The position numbers and the translations under genes are program-made. Below the pieces are notes generated by a model that was given only the letters and a program-made list of their open reading frames with translations, had not been told where the DNA came from and made no database searches. From an uncultured Ilumatobacter sp. (lineage in GTDB: Bacteria; Actinomycetota; Acidimicrobiia; Acidimicrobiales; Ilumatobacteraceae), in NCBI GenBank assembly GCA_938049325.1, contig CALICC010000163.1, forward strand, positions 1 through 21,579: a DNA stretch of 21,579 bases, written 5' to 3'. Below, piece after piece: positions 1 to 6,765 of the stretch (position 1 is its first letter; each line of letters starts with the position of its first letter).

Positions 1-273
1 ATCCATGCAGCGCTGCTCGTGTACGACGCGTCCCGCCCCGAAACGATCGCAACCACGGCGTTGCTTCATCAGCGTCTCCTCGAGTTCTCGCCGAACGCCG
101 AAGTGATCGCTGTTGCCAACAAATCGGATCTCCCCAACGACGACGTTGCGCTCGCGAGCCAGTTGAGCACACACGGAGTGGCGCACCCGCGTGCAACGAG
201 CGCGAAGACTGGTGACGGCGTCGAGGAAGCGTTCAACGCGGTGGCCGAACTCGTCGTGCGACGTCAGGGCTGA
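1..273 (+). CDS. Ras/Rab-like small GTPase, C-terminal part (5' end outside window)
   Basis: The reading frame is open from base 1, so the N-terminus with the P-loop and switch regions lies outside the window; about 90 residues are visible. The first visible residues read IHAALLVYDASRPET, the strand after the DxxG (G3) motif in small GTPases. The guanine-specificity motif NKSD (G4) and the TSAKTGDGVEEAF segment (G5, SAK) follow at the usual spacing. The stop overlaps the stop region of the convergent kinase gene by 10 bp. In bacteria such GTPases often work with two-component or polarity modules, so the adjacent kinase and regulator may be functional partners; this is inference. Family membership is secure from G4 and G5, but the subfamily (Rup, MglA-like or other) cannot be told without the N-terminus. 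Confidence 0.85.
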   Translation: MHAALLVYDASRPETIATTALLHQRLLEFSPNAEVIAVANKSDLPNDDVALASQLSTHGVAHPRATSAKTGDGVEEAFNAVAELVVRRQG

Positions 274-1436
274 TCGGTACGCGTCGGTATCTCGACGACG
301 AAGGTCGATCCCGTCGTCGATGGATCCGACTCGACCGAGATGCTCCCACCGACGGAGTTGAGGATTCGCCGCGACAACGCGAGGCCGATGCCGGAGCCGT
401 CGGCGTGGTCACCGGCGCGCTCGAACAACTCGAAGACGCGCTCTTGATCGGCGGCGGCGATACCGACGCCGTTGTCGTTGAACGCAATCGATGCCACACC
501 ATCGTGAACGGTGGCGCAGACCTTGATTTCGAGCCGCCGGTCCGGGTGTCGATAGCGCACCGCGTTGGACAGCAGGTTGCCCACGACCGACTGCAACAAC
601 ACCGCTCGCCCGGCAACCGTGGGCAATGGCCCGACCTCGACCGACGCGTCGACGTCTTCGAAGGTGTGCGCCATGGTGTGCACGGCAGCCGCCACGACCT
701 CGTCGAGATCAACGACCTCTTCGATGCTGCTGTCGGAACTGAGTCGCGACAGCTGCAGCAGGCTCTGCACCTGACTGCTGACGCGCGCCAACCCGTTGCT
801 GATCTCGTCGGCACACGACCGCACGACGTCAGCTCCGAGATCGACATCTCCGGACGCTTCGGCCAAGATCTGCGCGTAGAGCGACACGGTTCGCACGGGT
901 GCGAGGAGTTCGTGTGACGCGATGTACGCGAACTGTTCGAGTTCACGATTCGAACGTGACAGCTCGTGCCGAGCGCTTTCGAGGGTGATCTGGTTCGTGC
1001 GGAGGCTCGCACCGAGCTCTTCGATCGCGTCGCGTTCGACCCTGCGATCGAGGATGTTCTCGATCAGAGGCGCTGATGACTTGAGTACCGCGAGCTGTTC
1101 GTAGCCGCAGGCCCCCGCCGCTGGGTCGGCGGTTGCGAGCCAGCCCGACTCGCCGGATGGGTCGGTGATGGGTACCACCGCGATCGATCCGACCCAATCC
1201 GCAGTCTCGCGGTCGGAATCACCGCGATCGCCGCACAGCTCGTGCGCGACTCGATTGGGGTTCAACCCGATCAGACCCTGCTGGTTGCTGGAGACGACAG
1301 GCACGCCGTTGACGACGAGTTCGACGTGGCAGGTGTTGGTGGCGGTCCGGATCAACCGAAGCAGCCGTTCGAGCTGCTCGAGGTCGTTCGGGTCGGTGCT
1401 GTCGGCGACAGCGACCTCGACTGCCACCGGCGACAC
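264..1436 (-). CDS. Soluble sensor histidine kinase with N-terminal GAF-like region
   Basis: A 390-residue kinase. Residues 1-125 look like a small GAF-type sensory domain, followed by a helical linker (about 130-165). The H-box is FAYIASHELLAP with phospho-acceptor His175. The N-box has NLLSN at 287-291, G1 is DNGVG at 321-325, the F-box is at about 334-339 and G2 is GSGIG at 347-351, so the HATPase_c domain looks intact. There is no transmembrane segment, so it should be cytoplasmic. The GTG start directly follows the TAG of the coiled-coil gene (TAGGTG), which implies translational coupling. It is the last gene of an operon with the response regulator and coiled-coil protein. The H-box style resembles the phytochrome-type HisKA group, but no chromophore domain is seen. 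The signal is unknown. Confidence 0.9.
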   Translation of the reverse strand: MSPVAVEVAVADSTDPNDLEQLERLLRLIRTATNTCHVELVVNGVPVVSSNQQGLIGLNPNRVAHELCGDRGDSDRETADWVGSIAVVPITDPSGESGWLATADPAAGACGYEQLAVLKSSAPLIENILDRRVERDAIEELGASLRTNQITLESARHELSRSNRELEQFAYIASHELLAPVRTVSLYAQILAEASGDVDLGADVVRSCADEISNGLARVSSQVQSLLQLSRLSSDSSIEEVVDLDEVVAAAVHTMAHTFEDVDASVEVGPLPTVAGRAVLLQSVVGNLLSNAVRYRHPDRRLEIKVCATVHDGVASIAFNDNGVGIAAADQERVFELFERAGDHADGSGIGLALSRRILNSVGGSISVESDPSTTGSTFVVEIPTRTDQP

Positions 1437-1937
1437 CTATTTCGAGCCGTCGAGCTGATCGGCGATCGACCGCAGCATGGCGGCCAGACTCGCACGATCG
1501 GAGCGTGAGCGTTCTTCGAGCGCTGCGGCCGCTGCGGCCTGCACTTCATCGATCGACGTGGTGAGGCTCGCCGTTGTTGCATCGAGCTTGTCGCCGAGGG
1601 CGGTGTCGGCCTTCTCGCGTGCCTTCTGCTCCGTCGTGTTTGCCTTCGCCAGGTCCTTGGTTGTTTGGAGCAGCTTGGCAACGGCCGCTTCACGGGTTGC
1701 CGTTTCGGCTGCGAGATCGGAGCGGAGCGCGTCGGCGACCGTGTTGGACCGCGACTCGAGGTCGCTGACGGCGGTTTGCAGGTCGGACTCGATGTTCGCC
1801 AGACGTTGGTCGGTCTTGCGTGCCTGTTCGCCGAACAGGATTCCCTGGATCTTGCCGAGGTCGCCAGCGGAAAAGCCTTCAGGCTCCTCGGACGCGGGCT
1901 CTTGGTCGTTCGCCGGTTGTTCGCTTTGCTTTGCCAT
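1437..1937 (-). CDS. Coiled-coil protein between response regulator and histidine kinase
   Basis: A 166-residue protein of unrecognised family. The start at 1937 is chosen because AAGGA lies 8 bases upstream; the frame stays open to 1976 but the extra residues look non-coding. The N-terminus (1-25) is acidic and low in complexity. Residues 27-50 contain GKIQGILFGEQ, which looks like a short conserved motif. From about 45 to the end it is heptad-rich helix dense in Ala, Glu, Lys and Asp, so a long coiled coil is expected. There is no signal peptide or membrane segment. It lies 44 bp after the response regulator and touches the kinase start, so it is probably co-expressed and may be a scaffold or partner of that system (inference). 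Confidence 0.75.
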   Translation of the reverse strand: MAKQSEQPANDQEPASEEPEGFSAGDLGKIQGILFGEQARKTDQRLANIESDLQTAVSDLESRSNTVADALRSDLAAETATREAAVAKLLQTTKDLAKANTTEQKAREKADTALGDKLDATTASLTTSIDEVQAAAAAALEERSRSDRASLAAMLRSIADQLDGSK

Positions 1938-1981
1938 CGGAGGTTCCTTCGTCGCGCTGTGAATGCCCCGCAACATGCAGG

Positions 1982-2692
1982 CTACTTGTTCGGACCTGGC
2001 GAGTTTGCGGGAGTGTCGTCGGCGTCGTCGGGAGCGCCTGCACGCGAACGATGCGATGGAACGACGAGTCCAGCGCTCGTCGCTGCGGCGATGGCCTCGA
2101 CCTGGCTGCTCGCGCCGATCTTCTGGAGCAGACTCTTGATGCGCGAACGAATCGCATGCAAGCTGAGCGACAAGCGCTCCGCGATCTCGGCAGCCGAGAG
2201 GCCGTCGGCGAGGAACTCCAGCACTTCGATCTCACCACGGCTCAGCCCGTACGGGTCGGCGAACTTGGGCGTTGCGATCTGTTGATGCGTGACCGCAAGC
2301 CGAAAGCCGGCGATGAGCTCAGCGAGCGGATCGTTCTTCGACATGACGGAGACGTTCTCGAGCTCGCTCGACTCGCGAATGACCTGCGGCGCCGGGTAGC
2401 CCGTCAAGATGACGATCGGGACGCGATGCGTTCGCCGACCCTGCATTTCGCTCTCGCGTTCGCGAATCTTGCGCGCCAGATCGACACCCGTGCTCGACCC
2501 GCTGAGCCGATAGTCGGCAATGACGAGGTCAGGGCTGGCACTCGAGGTCACGTCGAGACCGGACGAAACGTCTCCAGCGGCACCGACCGCCTTGAAGTCC
2601 TCGGTGAGCGACAGTGCGAGCACGAGCGCCTCGCCGAACGAGCGTTGATCGTCGACGATCACGACTCGATGCTTTTGCTCCGATGGTGCCAC
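1982..2692 (-). CDS. NarL/LuxR-type response regulator
   Basis: A 236-residue two-domain regulator. The receiver domain (about 8-125) has the acidic pair Asp14-Asp15, phospho-acceptor Asp60 in IADYRLSG, Thr97 in ILTGYP and Lys119 in MSKND, so it looks competent for phosphorylation. The LuxR-type HTH lies at about 149-210 (GLSRGEIEVLEFLADG, then AAEIAERLSLS). The last 25 residues are a Pro/Asp-rich tail. The start is GTG at 2692 with only a weak ribosome-binding site. It is first in an operon with the coiled-coil protein and the histidine kinase and is most likely that kinase's partner. Transcription probably starts in the 221-bp divergent gap shared with the sugar transferase. Confidence 0.92.
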   Translation of the reverse strand: MAPSEQKHRVVIVDDQRSFGEALVLALSLTEDFKAVGAAGDVSSGLDVTSSASPDLVIADYRLSGSSTGVDLARKIRERESEMQGRRTHRVPIVILTGYPAPQVIRESSELENVSVMSKNDPLAELIAGFRLAVTHQQIATPKFADPYGLSRGEIEVLEFLADGLSAAEIAERLSLSLHAIRSRIKSLLQKIGASSQVEAIAAATSAGLVVPSHRSRAGAPDDADDTPANSPGPNK

Positions 2693-2913
2693 GCTCGGAA
2701 GTTAACCATCACGTTGATGCCGGGGCCCGCAGACGTCTCAAAACCCCAGCTCGTTCCCCAATTTTGGTGAGCGCGGGCGCTTCACCCGTGACAAGCCGAA
2801 CGCTGTCGACGCACTATCACGACGTGTTCGAAACGGCTCATCGCAATCCCCCTGCCCCGAGCCCCCATGTCGACGCGGCGCGAATCTGCGGCGCCGGGCG
2901 GGGGTAGAGCAAC
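2693..2913. promoter_or_regulatory. Divergent intergenic region with imperfect palindromes
   Basis: This gap must hold promoters for the response-regulator operon (-) and the sugar transferase (+). CATCA-CGT-TGATG lies at 2707-2719. An imperfect palindrome at 2766-2786 pairs GGTGAGCGC with GCGCTTCACC, with one bulged base. Either could be an operator for the LuxR-type regulator next door. No convincing -35/-10 pair was identified by eye. Confidence 0.35.
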
Positions 2914-3732
2914 ATGCCCATGGTTCAAGACGCCATGTCGATCATCGAGGCCGAGCGGTCTGAGTTCGACGAAGATGCGGTGCCGCAGCACGCCGAGGGT
3001 GCACGCCAGCCTTCCTCCGTCGATCTGGACGAAGCCGATCAGGCCGGAAATGGCGAACGCGAACAGCGAGCGGGCGTCTACCCGCGCATCGCCAAGCCAT
3101 TGTTCGATCGGGCGACCGCCGCGGTGCTCCTCGTGATCACCGCAGTCCCAATGATGCTCGTCGCCTTCGCCGTCGCGGTGAGCATGGGCCGTCCAATCTT
3201 GTTCCGCCAGCGCCGGGTCGGTCAGAACGGAACGATCTTCGAGGTGCTGAAGTTCCGCACGATGTTGCCTGACCGGCGGTCGCACGAGCTTGATGTCATC
3301 CACGACCGTCGCCAGACACACAAGTCCGACGACGACCCGCGGCACACAGCCGTCGGTCGATTCCTGCGACGCACCAGCCTCGACGAGCTTCCTCAGCTCG
3401 TGAACGTCCTGCGTGGCCAGATGAGCATCGTCGGCCCACGGCCCGAACTCGAGTCCGTTGTCGAGCGTTATGACGACGAACGGCTCCACCATCGACACGA
3501 GGTTCGCCCAGGTCTGACCGGTTTGTGGCAGGTCGTGGCGCGCGGCGGCGGTCCGATGCACGAGAACGGCCAATGGGACCTCGAATACGTTGAGCGGATC
3601 TCACTTCGGACAGACCTGTCGATTCTGGTGCGGACGCCGACAGCGATTCTTCGATCCGGACCTGCGCCGCAGATGGAGACCGAGCAGCGACCCGTGATTG
3701 CGCCCCGAAAGGTCGTCAGAACGGCGTCGTGA
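2914..3732 (+). CDS. Bacterial sugar transferase (monotopic phosphoglycosyl transferase)
   Basis: A 272-residue member of PF02397, which transfers a sugar-1-phosphate from a nucleotide sugar to undecaprenyl phosphate and starts exopolysaccharide or glycan assembly at the inner face of the membrane. Family motifs seen are the hydrophobic (re-entrant) helix at about 68-90, the KFRTM box at 113-117, TSLDELPQLVNVLRGQ with the catalytic Asp157-Glu158 pair, SIVGPRPE at 171-178, and RPGLTGLWQV at 198-207. It is the short form without the four N-terminal transmembrane helices of WbaP/WcaJ. The first 55 residues are an acidic, probably disordered extension. ATG at 2935 is an alternative start. No glycosyltransferase, flippase or chain-length gene is beside it. 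The substrate sugar cannot be told. Confidence 0.92.
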   Translation: MPMVQDAMSIIEAERSEFDEDAVPQHAEGARQPSSVDLDEADQAGNGEREQRAGVYPRIAKPLFDRATAAVLLVITAVPMMLVAFAVAVSMGRPILFRQRRVGQNGTIFEVLKFRTMLPDRRSHELDVIHDRRQTHKSDDDPRHTAVGRFLRRTSLDELPQLVNVLRGQMSIVGPRPELESVVERYDDERLHHRHEVRPGLTGLWQVVARGGGPMHENGQWDLEYVERISLRTDLSILVRTPTAILRSGPAPQMETEQRPVIAPRKVVRTAS

Positions 3733-3754
3733 CGCCGATCGACAACATGATCTC

Positions 3755-3780
3755 CTGAGCTCAGAGTCCTGAGTTTCAGG
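3755..3780. repeat. Two small palindromes after the sugar transferase
   Basis: CTGAGCTCAG (3755-3764) is a perfect 10-bp palindrome. CCTGA-GTT-TCAGG (3768-3780) is a 5-bp stem with a 3-base loop. Both lie just after the stop codon of the sugar transferase and may contribute to 3'-end structure. Confidence 0.4.
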
Positions 3781-3782
3781 GT

Positions 3783-3816
3783 CCGAACGTACGGCGGGCG
3801 AAGGCCGCACGTTCGG
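3783..3816. terminator. Hairpin, candidate terminator
   Basis: CCGAACGT (3783-3790) pairs with ACGTTCGG (3809-3816). After one mismatch, CGGC (3792-3795) pairs with GCCG (3804-3807) around an 8-base loop. It lies 51 bp after the sugar transferase stop. There is no clear U-tract, which is common in high-GC actinobacteria. Confidence 0.5.
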
Positions 3817-3863
3817 CGAGCACGTCGGCGATGGCCCCGTCGACGAGCACGCACGCAACGTTG

Positions 3864-3895
3864 GGTGGCTGGTTGGATCGATCCGACCAGCCACC
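3864..3895. terminator. 32-bp near-perfect palindrome, candidate bidirectional terminator
   Basis: GGTGGCTGGT (3864-3873) is the exact reverse complement of ACCAGCCACC (3886-3895), and the centre GGATCGATCC (3875-3884) is itself a perfect palindrome. Only one position (T3874/G3885) is not a Watson-Crick pair. It lies between convergent genes, 40 bp from the DUF1501 stop, so it could terminate both transcripts. Confidence 0.65.
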
Positions 3896-3935
3896 TGTCG
3901 TTTGCTGCATGAACGACTTGCCGAGTGAGCGGTTT

Positions 3936-5138
3936 CTAGACGGCGGTGACGCCGATGCTGCTGTAGCTGTGACCCGGGAACACGACGTTCGGGTCGATCC
4001 CCGTCTGGGCGCTCAGCACTTCGCCGAGCACGTCGCGATAGTCCGTGACGACCGGGACGTCGCCCCTGGTTCCGATCGTTGCCGGTGACAGGCCGGGCCA
4101 GGATCCGTGGACGCCTCCGGCGGCGCCGTCGCCGACGACGAGCATCACCGAGCCCCAACCATGGTCGGTGCCACCCGAGCCGTTCTCGGCGACGCGCCGT
4201 CCGAACTCGGTCATCACGACGGTGATCACGTCGCTTTGCCCGGCGGCGTCGAGTCCCGCTTGCAGATGACTGATGGTGAGGTCCAGGAGCTCTTGCTGTG
4301 AACGCATGTCGCCGGTATCGACGTCGCCCATCGCGTTGTGCGTGTCCCATCCGCCGATGTCGAGTGTTGCCACCTCGACGCCGAGGTCGGCGGCGAACAG
4401 GGCCACCAGATCATCGACGCGTTGCAGGAGCGGGTTCGGGTTGTCGGAGCCCGTCAGTGCGCCCACCTCTTCGGCGGCATCGAGTCCGCTCGTGCCGTAC
4501 TGCTCGATCGTTCGGTTCCCGGCATACAGCGCTCGAAACGTTCGTTCACCGCCTGAGGTTGCGCCGCTTCGACCGCCGAGGCCGAATCCGTCGATGGTCG
4601 AGAGCCCGAGTGCGGGGAACCCGCGCAGGCTCGACGCCACGAGGTCGCCGACGCTGACCGCGCGGAACGGCGAGGCTGAGCTTGAGGCAGTCGCAAGGAG
4701 GTGGCGACCGATCCATCCGAACCCGTCGTCTGGAGTTTCGACGTCGCCGTACTCGGACAGATCCTGTGCCGAGAAGTGGCTGCGGTCGCCGGCCGGGTTG
4801 CCGGCTGCGACCACGACACCGACACGACCTTCGCCGTAGAGGGCATGGAGACCGGCGAGTGCCGGGTGGAACCCGAATGTTCCGTCGAGGTCGAGGACCC
4901 GGTCGTCGGGAATCGCGATCGTCGGCCGTTGGCCGTAGTACTGCGCATCGGTGTACGGGATTGCGGTCGAGAGGTGATCCTGGCCGCCGCGGAGATAGAT
5001 CACCACGACTCGACCGGGTGCGCCGGCTTGGGCACGGGCGATCGAGGGCCCGGCGAGTTCGGACAGTGCGGCGGCACCGCCAACCGCGGCGCTCGCCGCG
5101 AGGAGGGTGCGTCGTGTGAGTTGCATCGTGTGGTTCAT
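3936..5138 (-). CDS. DUF1501 protein, Tat-exported (alkaline-phosphatase-like fold)
   Basis: A 400-residue protein of PF07394. The start at 5138 is supported by GGAG 7 bases upstream; the frame is open further upstream, but that part overlaps the DUF1800 gene. The N-terminus LTRRTLLAASAAVGG with ARA at 34-36 is a twin-arginine signal. Family motifs are RGGQDHLS (50-57), SHFSAQDL (120-127), GGWDTH (262-267) and MTEFGRR followed by GTDHGWGS (309-330). His, Asp and Gly in these motifs match the metal-binding pattern of the sulfatase/phosphatase-like fold, but no activity is known for the family. It follows DUF1800 by 22 bp. The DUF1800-DUF1501 pair is a widespread conserved partnership, so the two products probably work together outside the membrane. 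Confidence 0.92.
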   Translation of the reverse strand: MNHTMQLTRRTLLAASAAVGGAAALSELAGPSIARAQAGAPGRVVVIYLRGGQDHLSTAIPYTDAQYYGQRPTIAIPDDRVLDLDGTFGFHPALAGLHALYGEGRVGVVVAAGNPAGDRSHFSAQDLSEYGDVETPDDGFGWIGRHLLATASSSASPFRAVSVGDLVASSLRGFPALGLSTIDGFGLGGRSGATSGGERTFRALYAGNRTIEQYGTSGLDAAEEVGALTGSDNPNPLLQRVDDLVALFAADLGVEVATLDIGGWDTHNAMGDVDTGDMRSQQELLDLTISHLQAGLDAAGQSDVITVVMTEFGRRVAENGSGGTDHGWGSVMLVVGDGAAGGVHGSWPGLSPATIGTRGDVPVVTDYRDVLGEVLSAQTGIDPNVVFPGHSYSSIGVTAV

Positions 5139-5160
5139 GTGAATCTCCGGTGGTGGCGCG

Positions 5161-6765
5161 TCAGCGGTACTGGGCGTCGGCGGACGCGAGCAGAGTGATG
5201 ACGATGCTTGGCAGGGCCTCGTCGATGTCGGAAGGGCTGGGTGTCGTGGTCGACGACCACCCGGTTGCGGTGTCGAGCACGAAGCGACCACCCGCCGTGG
5301 TGTCTTGTGCGAGCAACGTCTGGGCAACTTCGTCGTAGATGGCGCGCTGGCCGAGTCCGTCGAGCCGAGATCGCAATGCGCTGAGGCCCGGCGAGATCGT
5401 CGGGATCACATCGGAGACGATGTCGCCGACCAGGTTCCAGCGGTTGAACAGCGAGCCGCTGTTGAGCCACGGACCTTCCACGTCCGGGTAGCCGTTGGGA
5501 GCGGGCCATTCGAAGGGCGGTTGGCCGAGACCGAGCAGGATCGCGTACAGGTTCGCCAGCTGCGAGATGTTGGTCACGGGCGTGACGTCGCCGTCGACCA
5601 CGCGCACGGCGTTCATGAAGAAGTCCCACGGCCGCTGGAACTTTCCGCCAGCGGCCGCGTCGAACGCCGCGTGGGCCACCATCGTCCGGATCACCGGGAT
5701 GATCTCCGTGTCGTTCGCAAGCCAGGAGGTGACCATTGCATCGACGAGCGCGGGGTCGGGGCTGTCGGACACGAATCGGCGCGCCAGTTTGGTGCACACG
5801 AACTGTGCGGTCTCGGGTTGCTCGGCGAGGTGTCGGAGGAATGCCACGCCGTGTTCGAGATCGCTGCCTTCGGTCGGTCGCTGCCAGCCGCGGATCGTCA
5901 GGGCCGACGAGTCGTGACGTTGTTGTCGGAAGATGAACAAGCCGTTCGACGGATCCACACCCCAACCGGTCAACAGTCGAGCAGTGGCGACGACGTCGGC
6001 TTCGGTGTAGCCGCCGTTGACGCCGAGCGAGTGCAGCTCGAGGAGCTCACGGGCGTAGTTCTCGTTGATGCCGTTGACGCTGGACTCGATGTTGTCGAGG
6101 TAGACCAACATCGCCGGGCTCTGCGCCGACGCGACGAGGAGATCGGAGAACCTGCCGAGCGCATTCGGTCGGATCGCGACTCGGTCTTCGACGACTTTGA
6201 GGATCTGTTGGTTGCCACCGAGTGCAGGCACGTTGAAGTGATCCGACCAGAACTCGACCATCCGCTCGAACAGCTGGGCGGGGCTGTGCACCGCTCGGAT
6301 CATCGAGGCGAGTTTCAGCTGCGCGCCGGCAGCGGTTGTCTGTCCGCCCGGGAAGTTGGTGGCGAGCTCGATGGCCGTCATCTCCAGCGCCGGGAGTTGC
6401 GCGAGTCGAGCGTCGAGGTCGGATGTGTCGAGCGTCGACGGGTCGAGTTGCTCGTCCAGCCAGGCGGCCTCACCGATTGCTTCGATGCGCTCGATGGTGG
6501 ATCGATTCGCTCCGTACGTGAGGCGCCGGGCCACGTGATGTCGACGGTCGAACGGTGCGTCGGCGACATCGCACGCGGCGAGCGCGACCGCCCCGGCGAC
6601 TCCCGCGGCGAGCGGACCGAATCGCTGGAGGAGTGCTCGTCGTCCGACGGCTTCGGGTGGTGACATGCCACGAACCGGTGCAGCCGTGTCGTCGGCGATC
6701 GTGAGTTCCGCAGCGGGCGACTTGATCGTCGGGTTGATCGTGGTGCTGATTGTTGTGTCGGTCAT
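5161..6765 (-). CDS. DUF1800 protein, probable exported lipoprotein
   Basis: A 534-residue protein of PF08811. The ATG at 6765 has GGAG 8 bases upstream and overlaps the previous stop as ATGA. An N-terminal segment with GRRALLQRF (41-49), a hydrophobic stretch and ALAAC (Cys65) looks like a Tat-type signal with a lipobox. Family motifs follow: RRLTYGANRSTIERIEAIG (80-98), WLDEQLDPS (102-110), FWSDHFNV (172-179), NYARELLELHSLGVNGGYTE (236-255), ARLLTGW (262-268), RPWDFF (378-383) and PPFEWPAPNGYPD (416-428). The biochemical role of the family is unknown; it is nearly always next to DUF1501, as here. Its coupling to the upstream esterase-like gene puts it under the ECF sigma factor operon. Confidence 0.92.
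   Translation of the reverse strand: MTDTTISTTINPTIKSPAAELTIADDTAAPVRGMSPPEAVGRRALLQRFGPLAAGVAGAVALAACDVADAPFDRRHHVARRLTYGANRSTIERIEAIGEAAWLDEQLDPSTLDTSDLDARLAQLPALEMTAIELATNFPGGQTTAAGAQLKLASMIRAVHSPAQLFERMVEFWSDHFNVPALGGNQQILKVVEDRVAIRPNALGRFSDLLVASAQSPAMLVYLDNIESSVNGINENYARELLELHSLGVNGGYTEADVVATARLLTGWGVDPSNGLFIFRQQRHDSSALTIRGWQRPTEGSDLEHGVAFLRHLAEQPETAQFVCTKLARRFVSDSPDPALVDAMVTSWLANDTEIIPVIRTMVAHAAFDAAAGGKFQRPWDFFMNAVRVVDGDVTPVTNISQLANLYAILLGLGQPPFEWPAPNGYPDVEGPWLNSGSLFNRWNLVGDIVSDVIPTISPGLSALRSRLDGLGQRAIYDEVAQTLLAQDTTAGGRFVLDTATGWSSTTTPSPSDIDEALPSIVITLLASADAQYR

Noticed and set aside
1820..2770. Plus-strand open frame of 316 codons over the regulator operon
   Set aside because: It is antisense to a well-supported receiver/LuxR gene and has no recognisable domain.
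5139..5327. N-terminal extension of the DUF1501 frame
   Set aside because: It overlaps the DUF1800 coding end, places a Pro/Ser-rich stretch before the Tat signal, and a good ribosome-binding site supports 5138.
5305..6663. Long plus-strand open frame (452 codons) opposite DUF1800
   Set aside because: DUF1800 motifs on the minus strand are unmistakable and the plus-strand product is a composition-biased shadow.
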